Below are positions 24,945 to 37,497 of a stretch of DNA of 64,000 nucleotides, one piece after another; position 1 is the stretch's first letter; each line of letters opens with the position of its first letter. This stretch comes from Oscheius dolichura. Lineage: Eukaryota > Nematoda > Chromadorea > Rhabditida > Rhabditidae. The notes under the pieces were generated by a model that made no database searches, was not told where the DNA came from, and saw only the letters and a program-made list of their open reading frames with translations. Made by a program: the position numbers and the translations under genes. The stretch covers positions 1,922,001-1,986,000 of the forward strand of contig OW051493.1 of assembly GCA_932521035.1 (NCBI GenBank), read 5' to 3'.

Positions 24945-25010
24945 CCCCTAGTGGGGATCGAACCCCCGACCTCTCAATTGATAATATAGGCCTCTTAGCC
25001 AGTACACCAC
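24945..25010 (-). repeat. tRNA-like sequence (A and B boxes)
   Basis: Minus strand: TGTACTGGCTAAGAGGCC (A-box-like) and GTCGGGGGTTCGATCCCCAC (T-arm with B box). The acceptor halves do not pair by eye. Probably a pseudo-tRNA or tRNA-derived repeat. Confidence 0.55.
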
Positions 25011-25844
25011 AAAAATCCGACGGACGCCGGACGCCGCACGGCGGACTGCGGACATTTTGCAAAACTTGTTGGGCTCGTCCTGCTTTTATTTTATGGACTA
25101 CATCCTTGATAATTTGGGGATAGGGGTAATCGCCCACCCTCGAAATTATGGTCAAAAAAGATTTTCACGAAACCTCAATTGAAAAGCTCTGTGCGTCAAA
25201 GTTACCTTCCGGAACCTGGCACTACCCCGATGTAAAGTCAAGCACGCGCCGCGCGATACCTACGAAGTGAAGAGCTGGAATTGCTCGCTGAACCCGGCTA
25301 TACCAAAAATGGATTCAATTTGGGAGAATAGGGTATTTGGGAAGATGAACAGAAGTTTTGAAATACAAGACCATTGAGTGATGGTCAGAATATATGACTA
25401 TTTTATAGATCCTATGAAACTTTAGACCGACAAGCGGGGAATCGTTCCAAAGCACGATGAGATAATTAGAAGTGATGATGCAGAAGAATGCGGAGAAGTG
25501 GAAACCATTAAATTTGACCGTTTTTATCCTTTTCGTGAAACCAAACAGACGGCGCTAGCCCACATCTTCCCTCTCTTTTAATCTGCTGGATGAGGTGGCC
25601 TCATGGAAAGCCCTCGATACAAAGTGAGGTAAAACATCTATTTACCCTCATTTTCTCCAAAAAAAGGGGAAAAAGATTACAGATATGAACATTTTCATTA
25701 GCACACAGAGAGCGATAAAGGCATAAAATTAGTGTCAACAAAATAAGAATAATAAATAAGTTCCGTAAAACGTGAAGCAAACCGGCTATTGAAGGCCCTT
25801 CAATATACAATTTAGACACAGAAAATGAGCAGATACAGTAGGAT

Positions 25845-28800
25845 CTAAGAACGGAGTTCTACGTAATTAGCCGGGAAGAGGCCGGTCTGTCCATTGCAGC
25901 GACCTCTCCACCAGCCCGCGTCGATCTGCTCGATGTGAGTGATGATATCGTCCGGGTTAAAGCTAATCTCATCGTTGTCGGCTGCCTGGTAGTCGTAGAG
26001 AGCGATGGCTGTCAGGCCGGCACCACCGGGGGAGACGACGGGGGCAACCGGAGCGGGGTGCGGGATTTCCTGCAAATATTCCAGTTCTTTCCCGATAAAA
26101 TTAAAGAAAACAGTGCGTTTGATCCAAAATAATGTTAGAAAGCATAAAAATTAAGACAAACATGCAACAGACTTCATAAATCTCTTCTGAATGATGATCC
26201 TGGGGTGGTGGAGAAGTGGGTGAGAGTTCTGTCGGTACAACATCATACAGATCAATCCTGGGAGCTGTTCCTTGTCCAATTCCCAAGAATTGTGGTGGTT
26301 CAACGGGTGAGGGGAACTAAACAAGGCATACTGACTATTTTTGAACGGAATTTTCGGAGCCGGAAGTATCAACTAGGAACATTGGAATAGAAGAAATTTA
26401 AGCTGCCGAGCTTTTACGGGTGCGAGAGTAGCTATAAATCCGTTCAGAATAGTTGTGCAAGCGTTACAGTGCTCATGCGCAAAAACTGGTTACGGACCTG
26501 GAAAGCGCATTTTTGGAGGATTTATATAATTTTTGGTATACTGTAACCTGTATAGAATCCTCTCCATCTAAAAGGCGTCTCCCTGGTCCGTAACTGGCTC
26601 CCATCCATGCAAAACAAAAATCTCAGGACTCACCTCTTCAGGAACGTAGTCATAACGATCCGCCATGGCGGTCGGAGCAGCGGGGGCAGCTGTGACAGGC
26701 AATGGTGGCGCTGGCGGCTCTTCCGACGGTACAACATCATATCTATCTCCTGGGATGAAGGTAGGAGGCCCGGCGGGAATATGAACCAATGATGGAGGAG
26801 GAAGATTGACTGCTGGAGCTGCCGGTGGCAGAGTCTTGTGCTGCTTCTCCTCCGTTTCCCAATCGTCGTCATTGTTCACCTCATCGTCACTCGACGCCTG
26901 TCGTCTCAGCGCCCCTTTCAGGGCATGACCAGTTGTATTCAACATGGGAGGGGGCGACATGGCCGCGGAGGGGAAGACAGGGACAGGAGCTGGAGGAGGG
27001 GCTTCAAACTCGGGCTCAGCGGGGGTAGGTGCTGCGAAGGAAGGCTCGGCCACCGGTTCAGGGGTCTTGGCCATTCCGGGCATGATGGCGACGGCTCCAG
27101 CTCCGGCCGGGCCGCTTCTACGAACTTGAGTCTGCTGTCGGTAGGAGTGTTCCTTCTCTTCGTCCGCCTGTCTCGTGTGAGCGTCCACCGGCCCGGCCTC
27201 GTCCTGCTTCTTCCATTGTTCTTCAATCTTTCGCTGTCTCTCGGTCTCCTCCTGCCGCTGTTTCTCTTTCAAGGCATCGTCCTCCCTCTTTCTTCGCTCC
27301 CTTTCAGCTGCTACCTTATCCTGACCCTGAAAATAGCCAAAATGGTTCAAAAAATAGCGAAATCTACTCACATCGCCCATGGCCATCTGCTCAAATCGGG
27401 CCTTCAGGTTCGAAGCGCGGCCTTTCTCCGCCACGGGGGGTTTCTCCACCTGGGGGCCTCGATTGACCACTTCGACGGCGGCTCCGACCGTCTGATTGTC
27501 GCGGGAACTGACGCCCTTGTTCATCATCTGGCTCTCATGCTTGGACAGATTCTCGTGGTAGGCAAAGCTAACGGCGGATTTGTCCTGGCGATCCGATTGC
27601 ACTCCAAATTGGCCACCGAAGCCTTTCTTATAATCTGGAATAAGGAAAATTGAAAGGGAATTTTTTGCCTGAGGTAAAAAAAAACGTTTGATTTTGTGCT
27701 TTCTAAAATTTCGACCACTAAAAAGGATTCTATTGTGAGTCGCCTAGATAGGACCGCAATTCGGCAGCGGGTCGGCTCGGGAGCTTTTTGAGGCAGCCCA
27801 GCACCTTGAAACCCGTCCCTACCGTCTCTAGGGCTGATTTTAGATTTTACCACTCTTATTTTCCCTCAGAGTAGAGAAATTCCATGTAAAGCAAAAAAAT
27901 TTGAAGAATTCCCTCACCTTTCTGGCTCTCGTGCTGCTGCAGCTCGTCTCTCTGGTCCCAACCGGCTGCGGACTTGTCCTGTCTATCTTTTTGTACTCCA
28001 AACTGTCCTCCGAAACCTTTTTTATAATCTAAAACAATCTTTTTGAAGAGGACAGAGACTTTCTCACCTTGTTGGCTCTCGTGTTTTTGCAACTCGGTTC
28101 TCTCATCCCAACCAGAGGCTGATTTGTCCTTCCTGTCAGTCTGGACTCCAAATTGCCCTCCGAAGCCGTGTTTATAATCTGGAGGAATACATAGAAACCA
28201 AAAAGAGGAGATACCTTTCTGGCTTTCATGTTTCTGCAACTCTGTCTTCTCATCCCAACCGGAGGCGGATTTATCTTGGTGGTCCTTTTGAACCCCGAAT
28301 CTCCCGCCATAACCAGTGGCCGCGTCTGTAAACAACATTCTCGTCATTATGGGATTTTCGACATCGACAAGGTCGAATGATACGGGAAAAACGCGGGAAA
28401 TGGTTTGAAACTTGAAAAATTGAAAATAATCAGAGTAAAGAAAGAACCCCGAAATTTGAGCCCCACACCCGATCCGGGCACTTTGGAACCATATCTGACA
28501 TTTTTAGACCACAATTATCAATTTCTGACTCGCCCGAAGAGACGAAATTCTCAAAAAAAAATCTGGCTAATTTCCAAAAATTCCCACCTTTCTGGCTGTC
28601 GTGCTTGGCCAGCTCGCTCCTGTCATCCCAGCCAGCAGCTGACTTATCCTGTCTATCCTTCTGAACTCCAAATTGCCCTCCAAATCCATATTTATAGTCT
28701 AAAACCCGTTTTCTATCCCAAAAACACAAGAAATCCCACCTTTTTGACTCTCATGCTTCTGCAGCTCGGTCTTCTCGTCCCAACCAGAGGCGGATTTGTC

Positions 28801-29318
28801 CTTCCTATCCGTCTGGACTCCAAATTGTCCGCCAAATCCATGTTTATAGTCTAGAATTTCTACCGTAATCCGAAAAAAAGAGTGATTAACCTTTTTGACT
28901 GTCGTGCTTGTGCAACTCGGTCCTGTCTTCCCATCCAACCGCGGCCTTGTCCTGTCGATCCGTCTGGACTCCAAATTTCCCGCCATAGCCATCGCTAGCT
29001 TTGGGCATTGTTTCCTGCTTCTTTTTCTATAAATTAACTCGCTTTTTAAAACAAACAAGTAGGGAACAGTACCATAATATCGCTGTCCGCTTTGACTGCC
29101 TGGTCTCGCAGCTCCTGGACGCTGAAACTGCCCTGGTGGCCGGATCCTTCGACGGTTTTCGCACCCCAACGGCTATCTTTCTCTGTTACATCGTTCTAAA
29201 TCCAGGATTACTGTAGAAAATTGGGAAAACTCACAATAAAGTCGGGATCCGTGTCCCAATCGTCGTCGTCCTTCTGTTGCGGTTGTTTTGCCCCTATTGC
29301 CGACCTCCAAAGAGACAT
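25845..29318 (-). CDS. Cortactin (seven repeats plus SH3)
   Basis: Cortactin binds Arp2/3 through its acidic N terminus and F-actin through its repeats, and stabilises branched actin at the cortex. Exons (minus): 29318-29235, 29195-29073, 29026-28891, 28850-28740, 28698-28588, 28325-28215, 28178-28068, 28028-27918, 27634-27372, 27326-26634, 26316-26173, 26069-25845; about 740 aa. The start has [13 protein letters not shown] (Arp2/3-binding DDW) and [15 protein letters not shown]. Seven repeats of the [20 protein letters not shown] type follow; five are each one 111-base, phase-1 exon (37 residues). Then come a charged helix ([20 protein letters not shown]), a Pro-rich region with [20 protein letters not shown] and DLYDVVPTE tyrosine motifs, and a C-terminal SH3 ([27 protein letters not shown]). 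Confidence 0.96.
26401..26423. repeat. Single arm of the GCACCCGTAAAATCTCGGCAGC palindrome family
   Basis: AGCTGCCGAG / CTTTTACGGGTGC matches one arm of the element family at 35338, 58561 and elsewhere. No partner arm is seen nearby. It lies in a cortactin intron. Confidence 0.7.
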
Positions 29319-30574
29319 TTCTGACTAATCGAGGCTCCTGAACGGACGAAGATTAAACATAGAAGCGAGTGTAAGATAAATAGTCAGCGGTTAACCGAAA
29401 AGACAAGAAAAATCAATGGGAAATGTTGTGAGTCACAAGGAAGCGAGAGAAAAACAATGACCAGGTGCGGCTATTTCAAAACATCGCATCCATTTTTGAA
29501 TTCTATCCTCTTCAGCGAAATCATATAAATTCCGATAAAGACAAAAGAAAATGACGTAGAATGAGCTGAAAGCGGCAATTGGAAGGAAGAAACGGCTCCC
29601 CTCGGGGCGGTGATAAAAAGAGCAAAAGGGAAAGAGCGACCACACGTGCACACACAAAGCAGAGTGACTCACAGCCGCCAAACAGACCTCTTGGACAAGG
29701 GGGGTTAAAGGGCGGAGAGGGGACGGCTGGGGCGCGATTACCAAGGGGGAAGCGGTGAGGAACAACCACTTTATCACGTCTAAACATTATTTTTCCTGAG
29801 AACAGCGGCTCTTTTAGCCGCTCCACTGATTCTTGACATTGAGAGAATTTATGTAAAAGCCGCAAAACTTTTAAAATTCCCCTGGATGAGATTTTTCTGG
29901 TGAGAAAGGTAAAAAGCAAATTCCCGGCAATTTATAAATTAAATAGCACGACTAAAACAGTAGTTCTTCTGTATGGGAATTGTACTGTATTTTCTCCTGA
30001 AATTGCCTGTACCGCAATAAAACACGTAGCACCGTCAGGGTTTTATGTCTGGGATGGAACAAAAAATAGAATATCATGTAAATTCACACAAGACGGAAAA
30101 TTTTGACAGAAAGATTTGGACACTAGACAGTTAGATTGAAAGGAAGTAATCTGATCCGAGGGCCTGCAAAATGGAACAAGGGCCCGTGGCATAACGTGGT
30201 CAGTGGCTAATCTAATCTCGGCCAATTCAACTTTTGTATGGCTGCAGTCTTTTCTGTCGGCTGGGTTGAGCTGAAACCTCGTTCATCCAATTCTCGAAAA
30301 GAAACTTTACCAACTGGCTTTTGAATTTCCGAAAATGATCAAACAATGGCCGAGATATAGACTATTTTACGCCAAAAAATGGCCATCTTTTGCCGGTGAA
30401 TTGAAGAGTCGAATTGAGAGAAAGAGCACATGCTGACTTTTGAATACTGTAGGAGACACAAAAAGATCAACTAAAGATGCTAAGAAAAATCTGGCTAGGC
30501 CGAGTGCAAAGCTCCGCAGAATTTTTATTGGAATGATCTGGTCGGATACACAGACATGTCGGAAGAGGACGCCT
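29319..30574. other. Intergenic stretch, no gene seen
   Basis: Upstream of cortactin. Short frames only, for instance a 68-codon plus-strand frame at 29900 with no recognisable domain or signal peptide. Confidence 0.5.
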
Positions 30575-30918
30575 TCAATCAGAGGGTGTATTCCTGCTCG
30601 ATTGGGTTGCGTCTGGTTCCGTCGTGAATGCCCCGTCTGGGAGGGTGAGAGCAACGGGTACTGTAAGAGAAGGATAAGGGAGTCTAACGAGGAGAGAGCT
30701 ATGGCCTTCCTCCGAGCTATGGCCTTCCTCCGTTGGTCGCCGCACAGTCCGCTGCAGCTTGGGCCTGGAGGGCGGCAGCGAGGGCCTGGATCTGCTGGCC
30801 GCTAAAAAATGGGTATATTGAAAAGAAGAGAGGGCTCTCTACCGGCGATGGCTTCCTTTTCAGGGACAGCGTAGGCCGCGAGGAAGGCACAACAGCAGAG
30901 GACGAGGAGCTTCAACAT
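30575..30918 (-). CDS. Small secreted peptide, C-terminus uncertain
   Basis: ATG at 30918 begins MLKLLVLCCCAFLAAYA, a strong signal peptide, then VPEKEAIA. A GT donor at 30842 and acceptor before 30801 join in phase 1 to a Ser/Pro/Arg-rich tail with a duplicated EEGHSS, ending at 30575. In another frame the second exon reads GQQIQALAAALQAQAAADCA, which looks more protein-like but does not fit the phase of exon 1; reading through the intron gives a 38-residue product. So the start is credible and the rest is not settled. The 18-base duplication TATGGCCTTCCTCCGAGC lies in this exon. Confidence 0.45.
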
Positions 30919-30953
30919 TTCGGTGGAGGAGGGTGAGAGACAGATTGGGAAGC

Positions 30954-30966
30954 CCGGTTATATACT
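30954..30966 (-). promoter_or_regulatory. TATA box of the small secreted peptide gene
   Basis: GCAGTATATAACC on the minus strand lies about 40 bases upstream of the ATG at 30918, a typical spacing for a short 5' leader. Confidence 0.5.
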
Positions 30967-31505
30967 GCATTTTTATCAAGAAACCGTTTGTTTGTGACTG
31001 TTTTTGGACAAAAGGAGCAGACTGTTTGGAAGAAAAAAATGCCCCCGAAAACAGTAAAAAACTCTTTATCAACGAAAAATCTGCTCTGCCGCTCATAAGT
31101 CTCCTTTTCTTGGGATAGATGGAACTTTTCGGCGTTACAGCAGTCCTCAACATTGGAAAAATTTGTTAGAACGTTTCCAAAGCTGGTCAGTAGCCCCGTG
31201 GGGGAGTTTTTTTTATTCTGGAAGCCAAAAATTGAGATTTAGGACAGCTTTTGGCCCAAAAATCCCGTTTTCCAGCAAATTGGAGGGCTTTGAAGCTTCA
31301 AATTTGAATTAAAATATAGATGAGATCATTTTATTATTGTGTACAGTAGCCGTGATCACTTGAATAACCTGTAAGCTCTTTGGAAAATGATAAATTACGT
31401 ACATCTCGAAGCAGAGAGGGAAATAAGAGATTCTAGTCGGTTTTCACACAAATAGGGGAAAATGAGCTCGTGGTAAGCTCGAAAATATTGGGAATAATCA
31501 GTGAG
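30967..31505. other. Intergenic stretch, no gene seen
   Basis: Between the small peptide gene and the 3' end of the ten-exon gene. No coding, RNA or repeat signal recognised. Confidence 0.5.
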
Positions 31506-34269
31506 TCAGAGAAAAACGGGCACAAAAAGTAGAAAATAAGAGGGGAAGGTGGAAAAAGCCGCGGTTGTTCCGGGAAAACCGTAGTCGTCTTCGCGGGCTT
31601 CTCGCCTCTCCTGCCGGCCGTCGGCCTCTTCCTGCGACTCTTCCTCATCCTCTTCGTCCTCTGTCGCGCCATAAGTCTCGTGTTGGAAGCCTGAAATCCC
31701 ATATTTTCAGCCAAAAAAGAAGCTCACCTCCTCCAGCTCCTTCTGGTTCACTTTGGAGGAGATCCTGATGGGAGTCGGCTTCTTTAAAGCCTCCATTCCC
31801 GTCGGGAGTCGCTTTTGGAGCCGACGGAAAATCCGGGGGAAGATCAGTAATAGCCACAGACTTGGAGAGGATCGGCCGGCGGTGGACCTCGGAAATATCC
31901 CCGACCAGGGGCTCTCCAAGGACGAGAAGAGGCGGCTCCGGTGTGGGAGGGGCTGCAAAACGCTCTATAATTTTCGCTACGGGACCATCTTTCGAAATTC
32001 TAATGTTTAGGTAAACTGACGTGTTGAAATTCTCTTCTTGAGCCGGTTCCTGACGTCGACAAATTGCTGCTGGGTCAAGAAGACCGCCTCCATTTGAGCA
32101 CAGGCCGGATCAAAAGAATCCTTGAAGAAAGTACCCAACTCATGGTCGAGGATCTCCCTGGCTTGGGATATCCGATTCCGGTGGCCGTCATCTGGGAATA
32201 CCATATGGCAAGTGGTTGTGATGTCCGGGCCGGCATAGTTTACAACCCCGCCGAGGAGATTCTCACAGTAGAAGGTCTGGACAGCCTGGAGAGAAGGGTT
32301 TTGACCAGCTGACCAAGGACAAACCTCTTTGGAGAAGCGTTCCTGGACCAGGCGGTTGATGAATTTCTCGAATTCACTACTCGAAGTACTGTAGCCTTGC
32401 CAACGGAGCTGGTAGAACCTGGAAAAAGAGCATATGCTTATTATGACGGGAACTCTCACAACAGAGACGATATGCGTTTTTATGGGTGTTATTCCCCCTA
32501 TTTACTCATTTTTTAGCTATAGTAGCCGTTTAAATGAGCAGATTATGATCTCTAATACTTTCTTCATTGCTTTCGTTTGTGAAAATAGTACTCCTTTGAA
32601 TCAAAGGCTTTGATCCCACAAGAAAAACAATTGCCGCGTATTTATCCACTTTTTAGCAACAGTACCCATATAAGTAAGTCCCTACATTCCCTTTTACTGT
32701 AATAACCAGAGCAAGAGTCGCTTGGCAGGAGGAAAACAGCTAGATTCATAGATTTTGAGCGGGGACGTGTCCTGATGCAAGCGTGCATCAAGACACCAGC
32801 GCGTGCATCAGTATACCGAGCCATTTTGAGTCAGTATGTGTCTCGCCCTCATCTGTTCAAGAAGAAGAAAGGGTATGACTTATGTATCCAGTTTTTAGTT
32901 ACAGTAACCGTTTAAATAAGTCCCTACGCTCCATCTCCATTCATGTTTGGATTCTTTACGGAGAAAATAAAAAGTATTCCCAGTTCAGTGCAGGAAAATT
33001 GCGGTCTATCCATTCTCCCCCTCCAGTGGTCATCCCTTTCCCGTCGCCAGTATATTTTTACTCCATATGCCATCCTCAGGTCTCGTGAAGAATAACTTAC
33101 TGTAGAATCTTGTCCATCGGCGCTGTTGCCCACTTCTCCCACAGATCGGAGTCAATCGCCGGAGAGATTTTCTTCTCACACGTGTCTGAGAAGCCCCTCC
33201 CTGCCAAATCTATCAAATACTGGAATATTCCATTATTTTTATTCAGAATTCTAAAACTCACGACTTGTCCAGCCTGATTATCATAAATAGCCATCCCATC
33301 CAGGGAAAAGGGCCATTTGACTGGACCCTTGGCTAGGATCGAGCCCCACTCGTAGAGATGAAGCGGCTCCGAGCGGAGCTCTTCAATCGAGCTTAATTTA
33401 AAGGTCTAATTCTTTTGAAAACGGTCCTACGAGTTGATTTTAGCGTCTCCAATTTCTAGTCTATACTTTTCAGAGCCCTCGCCGTCCAGGGGATAGAGGC
33501 CGCAAGAAGAGGCGGGGAATTTCTCCAAGCACCAGGAATAGAGCTAAAAAGTTGAATAAAAGCCACAAAATGGGGAAAACCTTGGTCAGGGAGCAACTCG
33601 TCTCGCCACCGATAGATATTGGCTTATTTTTATGAACAGTCTGCCAGACTGCGGGACCAGTAGCTAGGAAGAGACAGCCAAGCCCGTCCAGAAGTCTGAC
33701 AACATCCCCAATAGTGGTTGAAGGGGTTAATCCCCGGATTGGGAGACTTTCCACCCAAGACCATTGGTACTGTAGGGCACTGGAGGTAAAAATCTGGAAA
33801 AATAGCTGAATAAAAAGAAAAGAGGGGAGGATTACCTTGGAATGGAAGCCTTCCTGAAGCCAAGGCCGGCTGATATTACTGTAGCGACGGGAGAAGCGGA
33901 TAGAGGAGGCATCGGACACCTGGGGGACAATTTAGTCAAATTTCGGAAAAATGGACCAGGCAGAGAGTTTGGCTCAGTTATCTCAAAAGTTGCCCAGAAT
34001 TTCGGCTAATCTGTTATTTTTTGAGTTCAAAAATGTTCCAAAGGGAATATAATAGTTTTCGGGCGTTCATAAGGTTGTTATCGAAAGGTATTGGAACTGT
34101 GTCAAGAAATCCTATTTGTAAAGAGTTTCAGCCCCTTTTGAACCTATAATGAAAGCGAGATACTTACCTGGCCGCTATCCAGGCAGGGATCATCATCGGC
34201 TGACTTCTTTTCCCGCGTAAAGGCTATCAACAGGGGAATGGGAAGGAGGAGGATGAGCCGGAGAAGCAT
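31506..34269 (-). CDS. Secreted protein of unknown family, ten exons
   Basis: Exons (minus): 34269-34168, 33919-33836, 33793-33581, 33543-33467, 33391-33262, 33219-33101, 32418-32325, 32285-32021, 31964-31728, 31690-31506; every junction is in phase, about 500 aa. A signal peptide (MLLRLILLLPIPLLIAF) starts it. The body contains YSNISRPWLQEGFHSK, GLGCLFLATGPAVWQTVHKN, SIEELRSEPLHLYEWGSILA, GRGFSDTCEKKISPAID, FYQLRWQGYSTSSSEFEKFI and ITTTCHMVFPDDGHRNRIS, with several paired Cys. The C-terminal third is low-complexity and acidic (TEDEEDEEESQEEADGRQER) and ends in a hydrophobic run (PSYFLLFVPVFL), so GPI or membrane attachment is possible. Ten consistent splice junctions make it a real gene, but I recognise no family. 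One intron is only 39 bases (32286-32324). Confidence 0.8.
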
Positions 34270-35337
34270 GGCTGAAAGAGGGAAGAGGGTCTGAAGATAC
34301 TGGGAGTAGAGATAAAGAGGAAAAAAGGAGAGATGCACTTGAATTCTACTAGTGCTCCGCCATAAACACGAGGCCCTCTTTATTGACTCAACTTCAATTT
34401 ATGAGAGCTTTTCGAGAGATCAAAAGAGAAGATATGCAGTGACGGGATAGAGGAAGCTCCCAAACCAGTAGCTGGCTCTACCCCTCAGGGATAACAAAGG
34501 GAGAAAATAACCAGAGAACGTCAACTGGGGTAAAAGCCCGTATTAAAGGTGCTCGGGCAAACTTCCGTCTCCCGTTGAATGTCACCGGGGAGGAGGGGAA
34601 GAAAAACATGAACTCTGAGTCAGAGAAGGGAGTTAGGCTCCGGAGGGCTTGTTTTGCCGGGCGGCTGGAGCCCGGCCCAAAATTTCGAGAGAGACACTAA
34701 CAAAACTATAAAAAGGAACCAAATGACTGCTCATCGGATCCAGGGATCTTTGGTTTCTTTTTGGAAGAGAAACAGCAAAGGGTTTGAAGACAAAAACCAG
34801 CAGGGAGGGCCGCTTTTCACAATGAGCCACGGACAAAGTGGCCCCTTATTCAGAAAAGCCAGCAATTATGACAGCCAAGGCCACAAAAAAGCCTCATATA
34901 TGAGGCGGCGAGGGGTCGGAGGAGGAAAAGAAGGACAACGAGGAGGAGAAGAGACCACCCCCGACGTATAAACAGATGTTACCAATTGGAAAGAGGGCGA
35001 GAATCGTCGTTATGAGGTCTTGACCGGAAGAAGTAGGAAATGGAACTGAAAAGACAAGAAAGGGAGCCATTTTCTATCTGAAAAACGGGAATTAACCCGC
35101 TACAACGGAGGAATTGCTTATCGGAAGCCGCCAAGAGAAATATGAATGTTTTTGCTCGCCCTTCCAAAAAAGAACAATGGCAATCGGACAACAACGGACA
35201 TACACTTTCAGATTGTCCGGAGAGAGCCGTTTCGGAGAGTGAAAAATGTGACCAGGGCAGCGAGATAGATGAGATGTAGAGATTAGTCAATTAGAGGAAG
35301 GGAACGGGCTCTGGGAGAGCGGAGGAATCTGACCGCC

Positions 35338-35415
35338 GCACCCGTAAAATCTCGGCAGCTGAAAGCCTTTTTACCAGAACTCCAATCCCAGCAGCTGCCG
35401 AGATTTTACGGGTGC
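35338..35415. repeat. Short palindromic element, perfect 23-bp arms
   Basis: Left arm GCACCCGTAAAATCTCGGCA(GCT) and right arm are exact inverted copies of 23 bases, separated by 32 bases unrelated to other copies. Confidence 0.9.
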
Positions 35416-36267
35416 GGCGCCCGAAATTCTAGGGCTAAAAATAACCGCTTTTTGGCTCTTTTCTCACCCGCTAAAGGGATAAATCCTGACTAAATCCTTC
35501 CAGAAAAAGCAAACATAATTTTTGGGAGTGATTGTTTACGCGCCCTCCCGTTGCCGTCCCGTTGGCAACTAGTCATCCTTGACACCACTGGCAATATGCA
35601 TTTCGTTTGGGAGAGACCCTTTCTCGTTCAAAATGGTCTAAAAAGGCGGCGGAACAGTTAGAGAGGCTCTCTAGCTCATAGACAAAGGGGAGGAAGAGAT
35701 GGTAGTAATTAATTATTCGGTTGCGATGGGGGAGGAACACCGAGGTGAAAAGGGACGGCGGGCTGTATCGGAATAGGTGAGAGAGCCCCGCGCTAGAGAA
35801 AGACATTCTCTTTCGATATTGACTCCCGGGGAAAACGGGGGACAGGAAGTCATTTTAGCCACCCTCGGGGAAAAAAGAACTGATGCTAGTGCATTACTGC
35901 AAGTGTGGAAGAATGGATGATGAATAAGCTTATGGAGCAGTTGATTATGTTTTTTTTCCGTTTTGTGAGATGGGTCAAAATGTGTTCGTTTATGTTCTTT
36001 ACTAGTTCCTTTAGTTGATAGTTTCGAAAATATCGGGTATATCCATTGGAATAAAAAGATGAAGATTATAACCAGGAGCAGCACACAATGAAAATGACGG
36101 ATGGTTCAGGTTTGCTTTACAAGCTTCCATTATTCGAGAAACATGTTGCTGTTCCCCTTCAGGAACCTTTAAAGAATAGAACAACCCCTTGGAGATGAAA
36201 AGCGTCTTTGAATACTTTCTGCTGAAATTTCACTTGGCTATAAAAAAATAGGATATGTTTCCTCAAC

Positions 36268-37306
36268 AAATTTTGAGCTCCTGTTTTGAGATTAGGCTCA
36301 TTCAAATCGATAATTTCTGCTCTACACTGCACGCTATTTTAAAAAATTTGAGAACGCAGGCGTACGGAGGAATGGAGCCTCAAAATTTCGAAAAATGGCA
36401 CAACGTTTTTTGAGCTAGCCTGGTGAGACTAGGGTCATTCGATGGCGCTTCTTGGCGTCTCCTGACCGGGTAATTTTTAAAGTTTGAGAGCGTAACAGTG
36501 AGGAATCGACAGCACTTGACTGGATTCTGATCCCCTTTCCATAGCCAGCCGAATTCGGTCAGCAAATGGTCAGAATGGGCAAGCTTTTGTTTTGTCAAAG
36601 CCGGGGATTTCGACCAAAACCAGCGGCACGGGGAGATTCTAACGCGGAGCCTAGACCCACGGCTACAACCCCCGCGTCGGCGGCCGCCGGCCGCCGTAGG
36701 CGCGAGGTGAGACTGGAACGCGAGCCTAGGCTCTTACCCGCGCATAACTGGGTCAACCTAGTCACTTGGTTATAAAAAAAATGCGATTTGTAACCCCACA
36801 ACTTTTTTTGAGTTGTGGAGTCGAGAGTAGGCTCATTCGAACCGATAATTTTTGCTCGCCATCGTTTCCTATCTTAAAAAATTTGGGAGTGAAGGCGTGA
36901 GGAGGAAGCGAGCCTCAGAGTTTCGAAAATTGGCACAACGTTTTTTGAGCTAGCCTGGTGAGAGTAGGGTCATTCAATGGCGCTTCGTGGCGTTTTCGCG
37001 GTTTATTCTTGGTTACGCTCTGGCGCGTAACAGTGAGGAATCGACAGCACTTTACCAAAGTTAAGCCCTTTTTCCATAGCCAGCCGGATTTGGTCAGCTA
37101 GCGGTCAAAAATGGCTTCGCTTTTCATTTTGTCAAAGCAAGAGATTTCGACCGAAACCAATAAAACGGGGGAGACTCTAACGCGGAACCTAGACCCACGC
37201 CTACAACCCCCGCGTCGGCGGCCGCCGGCCGCCTTAGGCGGGGTGAGAGTGGAACGCGAGCCTAGGCTCTTGCCCGCGAGCATAACTGGGTCAACCTAGT
37301 CCCAAC
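36268..37306. repeat. Tandem 0.5-kb duplication with GC-rich tail
   Basis: Copy A (about 36268-36765) and copy B (about 36795-37306) share blocks such as GGCACAACGTTTTTTGAGCT, CATAGCCAGCCG, TCTAACGCGGA and CGTCGGCGGCCGCCGGCCGC, each ending GGGTCAACCTAGTC. Divergence is moderate with small gaps. The CGGCGGCCGCCGGCCGCC segment is itself palindromic. No coding frame is conserved between the copies, so it reads as non-coding repeat. Confidence 0.8.
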
Positions 37307-37497
37307 ATCTCTATAATCTTTCTGATTACTCCTCCCTTTCGTAATTCCTTTGTTTTTCTCACCAGGGACAAAACAACGTCATTAGGACCCCATTCTGTAG
37401 CTTTTCAAGAGGAAAATGACGAACTGTGCAAACCGTCTTATCAGTTTCACCAGGCCATATAAGCACCGCTGCAAGGCAGGGAAATATTACCGCAACT

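Larger units (their letters stand above)
23852..25844. other. Intergenic stretch with foldback element and tRNA-like repeats
   Basis: Contains a foldback element at 24096-24620 and tRNA-like minus-strand sequences at 24818-24870 and 24945-25010. From 25160 to 25844 I see no gene; the last part is probably 3' untranslated sequence of the minus-strand cortactin gene. Confidence 0.5.
34270..37497. other. Long intergenic stretch with palindrome and tandem duplication
   Basis: No gene is seen. It holds the palindrome at 35338 and the two 0.5-kb repeat copies at 36268-36765 and 36795-37306. A possible TATA (CATATAAGC) lies at about 37455, before the RNase H gene. Confidence 0.5.

Noticed and set aside
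26838-27653. 271-codon plus-strand frame
   Set aside because: Lies antisense to the large cortactin exons; its Arg/Leu/Gly-rich composition is the mirror of the Glu/Lys/Pro-rich coding strand.
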